NCBI GenBank assembly: GCA_023091735.1
Contig: JALKBU010004896.1
Coordinates: 1 to 10,423, forward strand
Origin: Trichomonas tenax
Lineage: Eukaryota; Parabasalia; Trichomonadida; Trichomonadidae
Reading direction: 5' to 3'
DNA: 10,423 bases
This document shows, piece by piece, positions 1-7,351 of this stretch. The position numbers and the translations under genes were made by a program. Below the pieces are notes generated by a model. The model made no database searches, was not told the DNA's origin, and worked only from the letters and a program-made list of their open reading frames with translations. Positions within the stretch are counted from its first letter, which is position 1. Each line of letters starts with the position of its first letter.

Positions 1-567
1 ACAAAGATATTTATAACACTTTTTATAAAAGTGACAATTTGCCTGAGCAAAAAGGTGACAGTTTATTCATGAAAAGTGGCTTTAAGGTTCTCTGTCACTT
101 TTTGATGTTCACTTTTGTCCTAGACTCTCATTTTTGGTCCAAAAAATAAAAATCGAAAATTTTAGAGGAAAATGTGCCGAAATCTTTTTGTATACATGTG
201 CTCGAACTATCAAAAATTCTGGAGTCAGAACAAAAATTTTGTAGAATATAGCTATTCAGATAATATTAAAGCTATAAAATTGAGAGTTGTGTCAAATGTT
301 GCACTTTACAAAATGTGATTTTGAGATGAAACATTTTGTGAGTTATTTATATTTTTTTTTCTTCCACTAAGTAATTTTATTGCTCCCCCATTAAGCGATA
401 TTATGTGAAAATTGTAAATTTTGAAAACTATATTATCTACATATGTAAAATTAACCCAAATGAATTGAATGGTTGTAAACACGACAACGGCCTTCTTAAT
501 TAAAATCATACCCTAATGTGTTGTATATTATGAATTTCAGCTAAAATTTTTATTACTTCAATTTTAG
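1..567. other. AT-rich spacer at left edge, no supported gene
   Basis: No convincing coding region lies here. Bases 1-120 hold several copies of a short AAAAGTGACA-like element in both orientations (listed separately). The rest is AT-rich with homopolymer T runs, for example near 350-360. A 67-codon minus-strand open frame (306-509) starts with a hydrophobic stretch. It lacks recognisable domains and its composition is that of the spacer, so it is not called. The last 40 bases before the ankyrin gene should contain its core promoter. Confidence 0.6.
27..116. repeat. Cluster of short direct and inverted AAAAGTGACA-like repeats
   Basis: The element AAAAGTGACA is seen at 27-36, and with one extra G (AAAAGGTGACA) at 50-60. 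Inverted copies follow: TGTCACTTTT at 94-103 and the variant TGTTCACTTTT at 106-116. The stretch around 48-61 can pair with 92-104 apart from one bulged base, giving an imperfect stem with a loop of about 30 bases. It could be the terminal repeat of an element lying outside the window, a regulatory cluster, or chance in AT-rich DNA. Confidence 0.4.
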
Positions 568-572
568 TCATA
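568..572 (+). promoter_or_regulatory. Initiator-like element (TCATA) of the ankyrin gene
   Basis: TCATA fits the trichomonad initiator consensus TCA-Y-(T/A). Its A at 570 would be the transcription start, 12 nt before the ATG at 582. Very short 5' leaders are usual in trichomonads. In AT-rich DNA a five-base match alone is weak; the spacing, repeated at two other genes here, is the supporting point. Confidence 0.5.
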
Positions 573-581
573 ATTTATAAA

Positions 582-1064
582 ATGAGAATGAAGAGACGCG
601 CGAGTGCTGAGGAGATTAACAACTTAGTCTCGGGACAGGAGAAAACAACCATACAGAATGCCGTCCTCGCTGGCGACAAAGATAAAGTCGGAGAGCTGAT
701 AAAGAGTGGGTCCGATATTAATGCGCAAATGGAGAATGGAATGACTTGTTTGCACCTTTCTATCCTCATTGGTGACCTTACGCTCATCAAAATGCTTATC
801 TCTAACGGTGCTGACTGCCAGTCAGCCGATTCTAATGGAATGAACGCACTTCACTATGCATGCAGATTCGCATCCATCGAGATAATCCAGTTCATCGTCT
901 CTCAGGGTATTAATATCCGTGCTACATCGTTAGATGGTAAAAATGCACTTCATTATTGTGCATTGAGCTCTTCTATCAGCAATCTTAGATACATCGCCAA
1001 CTTAGGAGTTGATATTAATACACGTGACTCGTTGGGTCATACACCTTTACAGTTATTACGCTGA
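582..1064 (+). CDS. Small ankyrin-repeat protein
   Basis: This 160-residue protein consists almost entirely of ankyrin repeats, which form a stacked helical scaffold for protein binding. After a basic N-terminus (residues 1-21) there are about four 33-residue repeats: roughly 22-49, 50-82, 83-115 and 116-148. The last 12 residues are a partial fifth repeat ending in GHTPLQLL. Diagnostic signatures are NGMTCLHLS, NGMNALHYAC and DGKNALHYCA, each followed by a second helix and a G-x-D/N-I-N turn. The start at 582 is preferred because an initiator-like TCATA lies 12 nt upstream; M3 is an alternative. Trichomonad ankyrin proteins are often much longer, with an N-terminal DUF3447-type region that is absent here. 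No catalytic domain, signal peptide or membrane segment is visible. The partner is unknown; a cytosolic binding role is inferred only from the fold. Two further in-frame or near stops follow the TGA, so the short C-terminus looks real or long-standing. Confidence 0.85.
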   Translation: MRMKRRASAEEINNLVSGQEKTTIQNAVLAGDKDKVGELIKSGSDINAQMENGMTCLHLSILIGDLTLIKMLISNGADCQSADSNGMNALHYACRFASIEIIQFIVSQGINIRATSLDGKNALHYCALSSSISNLRYIANLGVDINTRDSLGHTPLQLLR

Positions 1065-2502
1065 TGATTTTTTTCGCGATCTTTGTTTGTTAGCGTTTTG
1101 TTGTTGTTTATTTGTTTATAATCATCGCTATTAGTATATAAAGTCATATTCAGGGACTTATGTTTACATAAGTTTTTGTTTCATTTTTTCACAGATTTTG
1201 CGATCTTTATCAACAAACTGGGCAATCTATGCTTTATCTGAATGCTTACTGATCCGCATACTGTTGCATGACTTTTCCCTTTAAATTGTTGAAAAAAAGT
1301 GTGGATCGCGAAGAAAATGTTGATTTTAACAAATAAACTTGTAATATTTCTAATATTTATTGCCTGCTTGTGAGAAATATTTGGTTAAATCAGTAGTCAA
1401 GCAATTGATTCTTTTTCAAGTCGTAAATATTTTTGTAATTTTCGTCCTTACTTCGACAATATGCCCAAAATTTGCATCTCTATATGTAGGCTTCGTTAAA
1501 AAGTCTTTTGGATTGGATATATTTAGAGAAATGATGAAACCTTGGTAATGTCATAAATTACTTGTAATATGTAATTAGATACATGAGTATATTTTGCAGG
1601 TAAAAAATAAAGACATGTTAACAATTATATAATTGAGAAAAAATATAAGTATTCAAGAAGATTTTATTGATGCACAGTTAACCGCAAAGTACTTTATAGC
1701 ATCAATCTATGCATGATCATTTCCGACTCAACATAATCTTTTCTTCAGTGAAATAATCAATCGAAACATATGCTAATATTCATATAATTGTTATGGCAAT
1801 GCGTTTTATAGCATGTGTACAATAATTGCCTGGATGTTTCATCCATTTATAATGCCGAATCATTTTCATTCAAGGATAAAGAAAAGATCAATTTCTTGGC
1901 CTTATAGAAGAGCAGCAGGACTCTACATATAGCAGCCAAGTCACAGCAGCCTCTGCTAAACAAGTTAAGTAGTTAGAAGATTTTTAAATAGCCAAACTAC
2001 ATTGCTATTTCTAGAAATGGCAAATATGTGAACGAACCAGCAGTCAAACATGCTTAATTATATTGACCAAGCATGTATGTTTGATGTTGCCTCACCAATT
2101 CCATTCAGATCACTGCATTGAGTTCACTGAATCAAGAGATGTCCGAACCTTCATTTTGTTGAACTCACTTATCTTTGAATCAATATAATCATAGTTTGTT
2201 TATCAGAATGATGAATCGATTTCAAAAAAGAAACGCAATATATTTTCTAATGATGAAATCGAGCTGCAACTCATTCTACAGATTGAGCATTTGAAGCGCG
2301 ATAAAATATCATGTGATTAAATAATCTTTTTAAAGAAATGCTAAATCTCTATTGAGAAACAATAACTATCACGAGCTTTGAGATGGAAATCTATTTTTAG
2401 ACTTAAGGAGCTGAGATTATTGGTTTTGATTGCTGAAAAAGGAGAAGCATTTTAATCACCCTTTATTTTTGTGGTAACCCCTTGAACACAAAAGAGTTAA
2501 AA
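1065..2502. other. 1.4 kb gene-free region with possible coding relics
   Basis: No intact gene is visible. A 62-codon open frame at 1360-1548 begins at TTG and has no ATG until near its end, so it is not called. GCGATCTTT occurs at 1076-1084 and 1200-1208, and TTCGCGATC (1073-1081) is repeated inverted at 1304-1312. A 22-codon + strand stretch ending at 1973 reads TLHIAAK, resembling an ankyrin-repeat core. One + frame from 2015 is open for 57 codons, then after two nearby stops for about 40 more. These could be remnants of old genes, but each is short enough to arise by chance. Confidence 0.45.
2459..2466 (+). promoter_or_regulatory. CCCTTTAT box, possible M5-like start element of the kinase gene
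   Basis: CCCTTTAT lies about 40 nt before the ATG at 2503. A pyrimidine-rich CCTTT-type motif (M5) has been described as an alternative start-site element in Trichomonas vaginalis genes. This gene lacks an initiator-like TCA-Y-W close to its ATG, so the box is a candidate substitute. The match is from memory of the motif core and is not tested. Confidence 0.3.
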
Positions 2503-3639
2503 ATGACTGAAGTTTTACAGAGTGGACGCGTTGTTGGTCCATATCTCATCGACAATCTTCTCGAAAAAGGCGATTCTTGTAACATTTACCTCGCAATTGA
2601 GCCACAAATACGTAAAAAATACATATTAAAATTAGAACCAATCGATTCTCCACAGCAAACGCTGAAAACGGAGTTGGAGTGCTACAACCTTCTCAAAGAA
2701 TCGAAGTATTTTCCGGTTATTGTCGCTAACGGACAAACACAGAATTGGCGATATATTTGCATGGAGATTCTGGGCCCTACACTTGAAAAATTTCAAACAC
2801 TGTTATCGAGTAAGACATATTCCAAAGAATCTTCAGTCAAAATCGCCCGGCTAATGTTATGTTGCATTCAAGAATTGCATGAAAAGAATATAATTCACGG
2901 AGAAATCGCACTTAAGCACTTCCTCATTCGTGCTGATGCATCATACCCTATTTCTCTCATCGACTTAAATAATGCATGGTTATCAACATCAACGCCTGTG
3001 CCAAAGCGTAACACAAGCAAGAAATCAAATCCAGATACGATATATTCACGACGCAATGATCTTCTCGCATGGTTTTATGCCGTTTTACTCTTAAATGATG
3101 GAAAATTGCCATGGTCTAGAATCAGAGATCAAAAGAAAGCTGAAAAGATGCGGACAACTATTCCTGTTCAGCAGCTTTGTTCTTCACTTCCTGAAGATTT
3201 CCAGGATATTTACAAATATATTGTTAGCTTGAAGAATGATGATAAGCCTGATTATTCAAGAATCCTTCAGGATATAAACATGGCGATGATCAAAGCAAGA
3301 TGTGACCAAGCTGAGTTTGAGTGGATAACAATGGATCAGTCAGTTGTGAGCTCGATATCACAGATTGACTTGATTCCTCAGATTACATCGCGTCCTTGCT
3401 ATCTCACAAAAGATCCAGAACCAAAGCTCTATTACAAGCCCACGGTTTACGATGATACGATTGTTCCTCCAAAGAAGAAACAACAAAAGACTGTCTACAA
3501 GCATCCGGATGATCTAAAGCAGCTCAATGTTGAAGCTTATAGACAAACTCTTCCTGAAGATCCTTTTGTTTATAGAAATGTAGGTAAACTGCCAGATAGT
3601 CCTACAAAGTCGGAAGCCCCTCAAAGCCCAAAGAAGTGA
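2503..3639 (+). CDS. CK1-family protein kinase-like protein, predicted pseudokinase
   Basis: This 378-residue protein has a casein-kinase-1-type kinase fold at residues 8 to about 260, followed by a charged tail. Recognisable landmarks are the glycine-loop region at 20-31 (LEKGDSCNIYLA, lacking the usual glycine pattern), the ATP lysine K43 in YILKLEP, a helix-C glutamate near E57, and the CK1/TTBK/VRK-type block SRRNDLLAWFY at 182-192 followed by LPW. The catalytic loop is badly altered: where CK1 has HRD-x-K-P-x-N-F, this has HGEIALKHF (132-140), so the catalytic Asp, Lys and Asn are all replaced. The DFG motif is DLN at 154-156, keeping only Asp. I infer a catalytically dead or very weak kinase acting as scaffold or regulator. 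The tail (261-378) has a basic PPKKKQQK run and ends in Ser-Pro/Lys repeats, possible phosphorylation or nuclear-targeting sites. The start is the first ATG in frame; the frame is open a little further upstream but only with TTG. Confidence 0.9.
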   Translation: MTEVLQSGRVVGPYLIDNLLEKGDSCNIYLAIEPQIRKKYILKLEPIDSPQQTLKTELECYNLLKESKYFPVIVANGQTQNWRYICMEILGPTLEKFQTLLSSKTYSKESSVKIARLMLCCIQELHEKNIIHGEIALKHFLIRADASYPISLIDLNNAWLSTSTPVPKRNTSKKSNPDTIYSRRNDLLAWFYAVLLLNDGKLPWSRIRDQKKAEKMRTTIPVQQLCSSLPEDFQDIYKYIVSLKNDDKPDYSRILQDINMAMIKARCDQAEFEWITMDQSVVSSISQIDLIPQITSRPCYLTKDPEPKLYYKPTVYDDTIVPPKKKQQKTVYKHPDDLKQLNVEAYRQTLPEDPFVYRNVGKLPDSPTKSEAPQSPKK

Positions 3640-3964
3640 TTTAATCACATATCAAAAACTATTATTTAATATATCGGAATAAACAAATATGATTAATATC
3701 GCGTTCTTTAAAGCTTATCAAGGAAGGATTGGTATCATTGTTCCCGCTCAGATAATATATTCTATTACTAAATAAAATATTGTATGTTAAAAGACGATAG
3801 TGCAATTCCAAATTTTTTCAAAAAAAAATCTGTGCAATGATATCTCAGAGTCATAACATAATATAGAAAAGAATAAATAAGTCTAAAAATAAACTTTATC
3901 ACTTCCAAATCAAAAAAGAACATCACTGCTTCAAAAAAGCAAAAACGCCATCTGACACAAAAAA

Positions 3965-4045
3965 TGTCATAAAAATGTGATTTGACGTGTAAATTAGTAT
4001 TGTTTTGACGCGTAAATTGGATTTTGATTTGTAATGTGTCATAAA
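3965..4045 (+). promoter_or_regulatory. Tandem TTTGACGYGTAAATTRG repeats flanked by TGTCATAAA, upstream of UBA1
   Basis: Two 17-base units, 3981-3997 and 4004-4020, differ at only two positions and repeat with a 23-base period. Copies of TGTCATAAA flank the pair at 3965-3973 and 4037-4045. The block sits 200-280 bases before the UBA1 ATG. Such near-perfect GC-containing repeats stand out against the AT-rich background and look like paired binding sites for a transcription factor. The factor is unknown. The 23-base spacing is about two helical turns. They could instead be a decayed minisatellite. Confidence 0.45.
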
Positions 4046-4232
4046 TAAATATTCTGAAGTCTACTTGTTAAATTTTTTAAATTTCCCCATCACTTTGGGA
4101 GCAACAAAACTGACTCTTTTCTGGCTAATTTTGGTTGCATTTTCCTGTTTTGAGTGCCATTAAATGCGCCAAATAATCAAAAAAACAATTCTGACTAAAC
4201 AAATTTTAAACTGGTCAGATCTATCGTTCTCT

Positions 4233-4240
4233 TCATTTTT
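4233..4240 (+). promoter_or_regulatory. UBA1: Initiator element (TCATTTTT) of UBA1
   Basis: TCATT matches the trichomonad initiator TCA-Y-(T/A). The A at 4235 would be the transcription start, giving an 11-nt leader before the ATG at 4246. This is the typical position in trichomonads, where an initiator-binding protein replaces TATA-based start selection. It also supports the chosen UBA1 start codon. Confidence 0.65.
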
Positions 4241-4245
4241 GTAGA

Positions 4246-7230
4246 ATGTCTGCAGTTCAAGTTGACGAAGACCTTTACAGCCGCCAACTCTACGTTCTCG
4301 GCGTCGACGCGATGAAGAAGGTCGCTTCCTCGTCCGTCCTCGTCTCCGGAATGGGCGGCGTCGGTGTTGAAATCGCAAAGAACATTATTCTCGCTGGTAT
4401 CAAGAATGTCACAATTCACGACACACGCACAGTCACAATGCTCGATTTGGCTGCTCAATTTTATCTCGATGAGTCAAGGATTGGCAAGAATCGTGCTATT
4501 GCATGCTATAACGAACTTATTGGATTAAATTCTTATGTATCTGTTGCCGTTGAAACAGAGGAACTCAACCCACAGTCAATCAAGAAATATAACTGCGTTG
4601 TTCTTACAGACTGGAGAAAGTACTCTGAAATCAAGTCCATCGCTGATACATGCCACGCCAACAATATCAGGTTAATTGTTGTCGACTGCCGTGGTGTTTT
4701 TGGTTACATTTTCACAGACTTTGGCGCCTCATTCGTCTCAAGTGACCCAAAGGGCGAACGTCCATCACGTTTCCTCATCAGCATGATCACCAACGGTGAG
4801 GAGGGAAAGGTCACATGCGACCAGGAAGACCCACATGACCTCACAGACGGAGATCACGTCAGATTCGAGGAAGTCGAAGGCATGACAGAAGTCAATGACA
4901 AAGAATTCGAAGTCAAGGTCATCAACCCAAGACAATTCACAATCGACGACACATCAAAGTTCGGCAAATACACATCCGTCCACCGCGCAGGTTACGGTAA
5001 TCAGGTCATCGTTCCAAAGGAGTTCCATTACATGAGCTTAGAGGAGGCTTTGAAGAACATCAACAACGACAAGATTTCTCAGTTCGATTGGGGCTGCTTC
5101 GGCCGCGACCAGCAGGTTATTCTCGCTTTCATCGCAATGAGCAAGGCTGTCGAGTCAACAAACGAGCCAAAGCTCACATTCGAACAGCTCCTCGCTGCTG
5201 CCAAGGAAGTCAACGCTGAGTTCAAGATCGTCGAAGAGATCGATGAGAAGCTTCTTAAGCACTTCGCTCAGGGCGCAGGGTCCGTCATTTCCCCAACATG
5301 CGCTGTCTTCGGTGGCATCGCTGGCCAGGAAGTCCTCAAGGCTGTTTCCTCTAAGTTCACACCAATTGATCAGTTCCTCGGCATCGGCTACATCGAGGCC
5401 CTCCAGGAGAACTTCAAGGTCGAACTCAAGGGTGACCGCTACGATCCATATAGAATGATCTTCGGCAATGAGCAGCAGGAAGCTATGCAGAACCTCAGAT
5501 ACTTCATGCTCGGTGCTGGTGCTCTAGGTTGCGAGATGCTCAAGAACTGGGCTATGATGGGTGTTGCTACAAAGGGCAATGGTAAGGTCATCGTTACTGA
5601 TATGGACTCCATTGAGCGCTCAAACCTCAACAGACAGTTCCTCTTCAGAGATAAGGATATTGGCAAGATGAAATCCACAGCTGCTGATGAAGCCGCTCAG
5701 GTTATGAACAAGGACATCAAGGTCGAGGCTCACACAAACAGAGTTGGTCCAGAGTCCGCTAACATCTACAATGATGAGTTCTTCAATGCCCTCTCCGGTG
5801 TCTGCAACGCTTTGGATAACGTTCAGACAAGACTCTTCTCTGACCAGCAGTGCGTCTTCTACAAGAAGCCACTCCTCGAGTCAGGCACACTTGGCACAAA
5901 GGCTCACTTCCAGATGATTGTCCCATACCTCACAGAGTCATACGCTTCCATGGCTGACCCACCAGAGAAGGAAATTCCACAATGCACACTTCACAACTTC
6001 CCATCCAACCTTGATCACTGCTGCATGTGGGCTCGTGATGTCTTCACAGGTGTCTTCGAATCAGCACCAAACGGCATTGCTAAGTTCATCGAGGACCCAG
6101 AGTACATCAATGCTATGCAGAAGAACGATCCAGGAAGTGTTCTTCCAACACTCAGAACAATCAAGGAACTCATGATCACACACAGACCACGCACATTCGC
6201 TGACTGCGCTCGCTGGGCTAAGGGCAAGTTCGAGGAGCTCTTCGTCGACAAGATCAACGAACTTCGTTCACAGTTCCCACGTGACTACGTTACAGACACT
6301 GGTGTTCCGTTCTGGTCCGGCCACAAGCGATTCCCATCTCCAGTTGACTTCAACTCTGAGCACCCCGAGATTGCCAACTTCATTCGTTCCAGCGCCAAGA
6401 TCATGGCCCGCATCTTCCACATCATGGAAGAAGGCGATGCTTATGAGCTTGCAAAGAATGCTGAGGCTATCAAGTATGTTCCACCAAAGCGCGATGTTAA
6501 TGATGATATGTTGGCTCTCGATGATGCTGAGAAGGCCGAGCTTATCAAGGAACTCAATGAGGCCAAGTCCACATTCTTGAAGGTTGTTCCAGAGGAGTTC
6601 GAGAAGGATGATGACAGCAACGGCCATATGGACTTCGTTTCAGCTGCTGCTAACCTTCGTGCCACAAACTACGAGATTGCTAATGCTCCAAAGCTCGAAA
6701 TCAAGCGTATTGCTGGCAAGATCATCCCAGCCATTGCCACAACAACAGCTATGATCTGCGGCTTCGTTTCCCTCGAAATGTACAAGATCCACTCTATCGT
6801 GCCAAAGAAGATCGAGGACTTCCGCTCCGGCTTCATCAACCTTGCTCTCTCCATGTTCGGTATTTCTGAGCCAATGCGCTGTGCCTCCGCAAAGTGCGCA
6901 GCTAACGACAAGGAGTACAACCTTTGGACAACATGGGATATCGAGGGCGATATCACAGTTCAGCAGTTCATCGATCAGGCAAAGGAGAAGTACAACGTCA
7001 ACGTCGACATGATCACTGTTGGAAACTCTCTCGTCTACATGTCATACATGAACCCAGAGAGCAAGCGTCAGCAGCGCCTCAACTCAAAGATCACAGATAT
7101 CCTTATCAACGAGCTCAAGCAGAAGCCTCTTGAAGAAGGCCAGTTCTATATCAATGTCACACCAGTTTGCGTTGATGCTGATGATAATGAGGTTGAAACG
7201 CCGGCATTCCGTCTTGTTCTTAAGAAGTAA
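4246..7230 (+). CDS. UBA1: Ubiquitin-activating enzyme E1
   Basis: The enzyme uses ATP to adenylate the ubiquitin C-terminus, takes it onto a cysteine as a thioester and passes it to E2 enzymes, the first step of ubiquitin conjugation in cytosol and nucleus. The 994 residues form a complete E1 (yeast Uba1 1024, human UBA1 1058). Order: inactive adenylation domain from about 8, with SRQLYVLG (R13 contacts ATP in family structures) and GMGGVG at 35-40; first catalytic-cysteine half-domain about 178-245; four-helix bundle; E1 signature-like KAVSSKFTP at 365-373; active adenylation domain with GAGALG at 423-428, D452/D454, R463, Q464, K476 and D524; second catalytic-cysteine domain with PQCTL, catalytic Cys580; return to adenylation fold near 815-880; ubiquitin-fold domain 891-994. 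The spacing of D454, R463, K476 and C580 closely tracks yeast. Codon use is strongly biased and GC-richer than its neighbours, implying high expression. It is intact with no intron. No nuclear-localisation extension precedes the core. Confidence 0.98.
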   Translation: MSAVQVDEDLYSRQLYVLGVDAMKKVASSSVLVSGMGGVGVEIAKNIILAGIKNVTIHDTRTVTMLDLAAQFYLDESRIGKNRAIACYNELIGLNSYVSVAVETEELNPQSIKKYNCVVLTDWRKYSEIKSIADTCHANNIRLIVVDCRGVFGYIFTDFGASFVSSDPKGERPSRFLISMITNGEEGKVTCDQEDPHDLTDGDHVRFEEVEGMTEVNDKEFEVKVINPRQFTIDDTSKFGKYTSVHRAGYGNQVIVPKEFHYMSLEEALKNINNDKISQFDWGCFGRDQQVILAFIAMSKAVESTNEPKLTFEQLLAAAKEVNAEFKIVEEIDEKLLKHFAQGAGSVISPTCAVFGGIAGQEVLKAVSSKFTPIDQFLGIGYIEALQENFKVELKGDRYDPYRMIFGNEQQEAMQNLRYFMLGAGALGCEMLKNWAMMGVATKGNGKVIVTDMDSIERSNLNRQFLFRDKDIGKMKSTAADEAAQVMNKDIKVEAHTNRVGPESANIYNDEFFNALSGVCNALDNVQTRLFSDQQCVFYKKPLLESGTLGTKAHFQMIVPYLTESYASMADPPEKEIPQCTLHNFPSNLDHCCMWARDVFTGVFESAPNGIAKFIEDPEYINAMQKNDPGSVLPTLRTIKELMITHRPRTFADCARWAKGKFEELFVDKINELRSQFPRDYVTDTGVPFWSGHKRFPSPVDFNSEHPEIANFIRSSAKIMARIFHIMEEGDAYELAKNAEAIKYVPPKRDVNDDMLALDDAEKAELIKELNEAKSTFLKVVPEEFEKDDDSNGHMDFVSAAANLRATNYEIANAPKLEIKRIAGKIIPAIATTTAMICGFVSLEMYKIHSIVPKKIEDFRSGFINLALSMFGISEPMRCASAKCAANDKEYNLWTTWDIEGDITVQQFIDQAKEKYNVNVDMITVGNSLVYMSYMNPESKRQQRLNSKITDILINELKQKPLEEGQFYINVTPVCVDADDNEVETPAFRLVLKK

Positions 7231-7231
7231 A
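7228..7231 (+). terminator. UBA1: TAAA poly(A) signal overlapping the UBA1 stop
   Basis: The stop codon TAA followed by A forms TAAA. In Trichomonas vaginalis UAAA is the reported polyadenylation signal and often includes the stop codon, with cleavage a short distance downstream. Only 121 bases separate this stop from the next ATG, so a very short 3' UTR fits. A tetranucleotide is common in AT-rich DNA, so the call rests on position. Confidence 0.45.
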
Positions 7232-7337
7232 ACACTATTTAGTATTTCGAAATTACTCATAACTTTTTTTCTTTTGATGAGAATTTGAAAAATGATATCT
7301 ATATAATAGAAGGAATTTGTAATGTGTGTGTTCAAAG

Positions 7338-7342
7338 TCATA
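7338..7342 (+). promoter_or_regulatory. Initiator-like element (TCATA) of the EGF-IPT/TIG gene
   Basis: TCATA, with its A at 7340, lies 12 nt before the ATG at 7352, the same geometry as at the ankyrin and UBA1 genes. A second TCATA at 7362-7366 lies 45 nt before the alternative ATG at 7409. The first pair has the standard spacing, so the upstream ATG is favoured. Confidence 0.5.
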
Positions 7343-7351
7343 TTTTAACCA

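Larger units (their letters stand above)
3640..4245. other. Spacer between pseudokinase and UBA1 genes
   Basis: This 0.6 kb AT-rich stretch has no supported gene on either strand. Its left part should hold the 3' end of the kinase mRNA; a TAAAC tetranucleotide context occurs near 3680. Its right part holds the repeat cluster at 3965-4045 and the initiator of UBA1. The small minus-strand open frames that cross into 4246-4458 are shadows of the GC-richer UBA1 coding sequence. Confidence 0.7.

Noticed and set aside
306..509. 67-codon minus-strand open frame with a hydrophobic start
   Set aside because: No recognisable domain, spacer-like composition and homopolymer runs. A TCATA lies about 20 nt upstream, but such words are frequent in this AT-rich DNA.
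1360..1548. 62-codon plus-strand open frame
   Set aside because: It begins at TTG and has no ATG until its last residues; no domain or promoter element supports it.
2482..2502. Longer kinase reading frame starting at 2482
   Set aside because: The codon at 2482 is TTG. The first in-frame ATG is 2503, and the added residues match nothing in the kinase fold.
4160..7341. Several open frames of 70-120 codons inside or opposite UBA1
   Set aside because: They are shadows produced by the biased codon use of UBA1; none has a domain or its own promoter signal.
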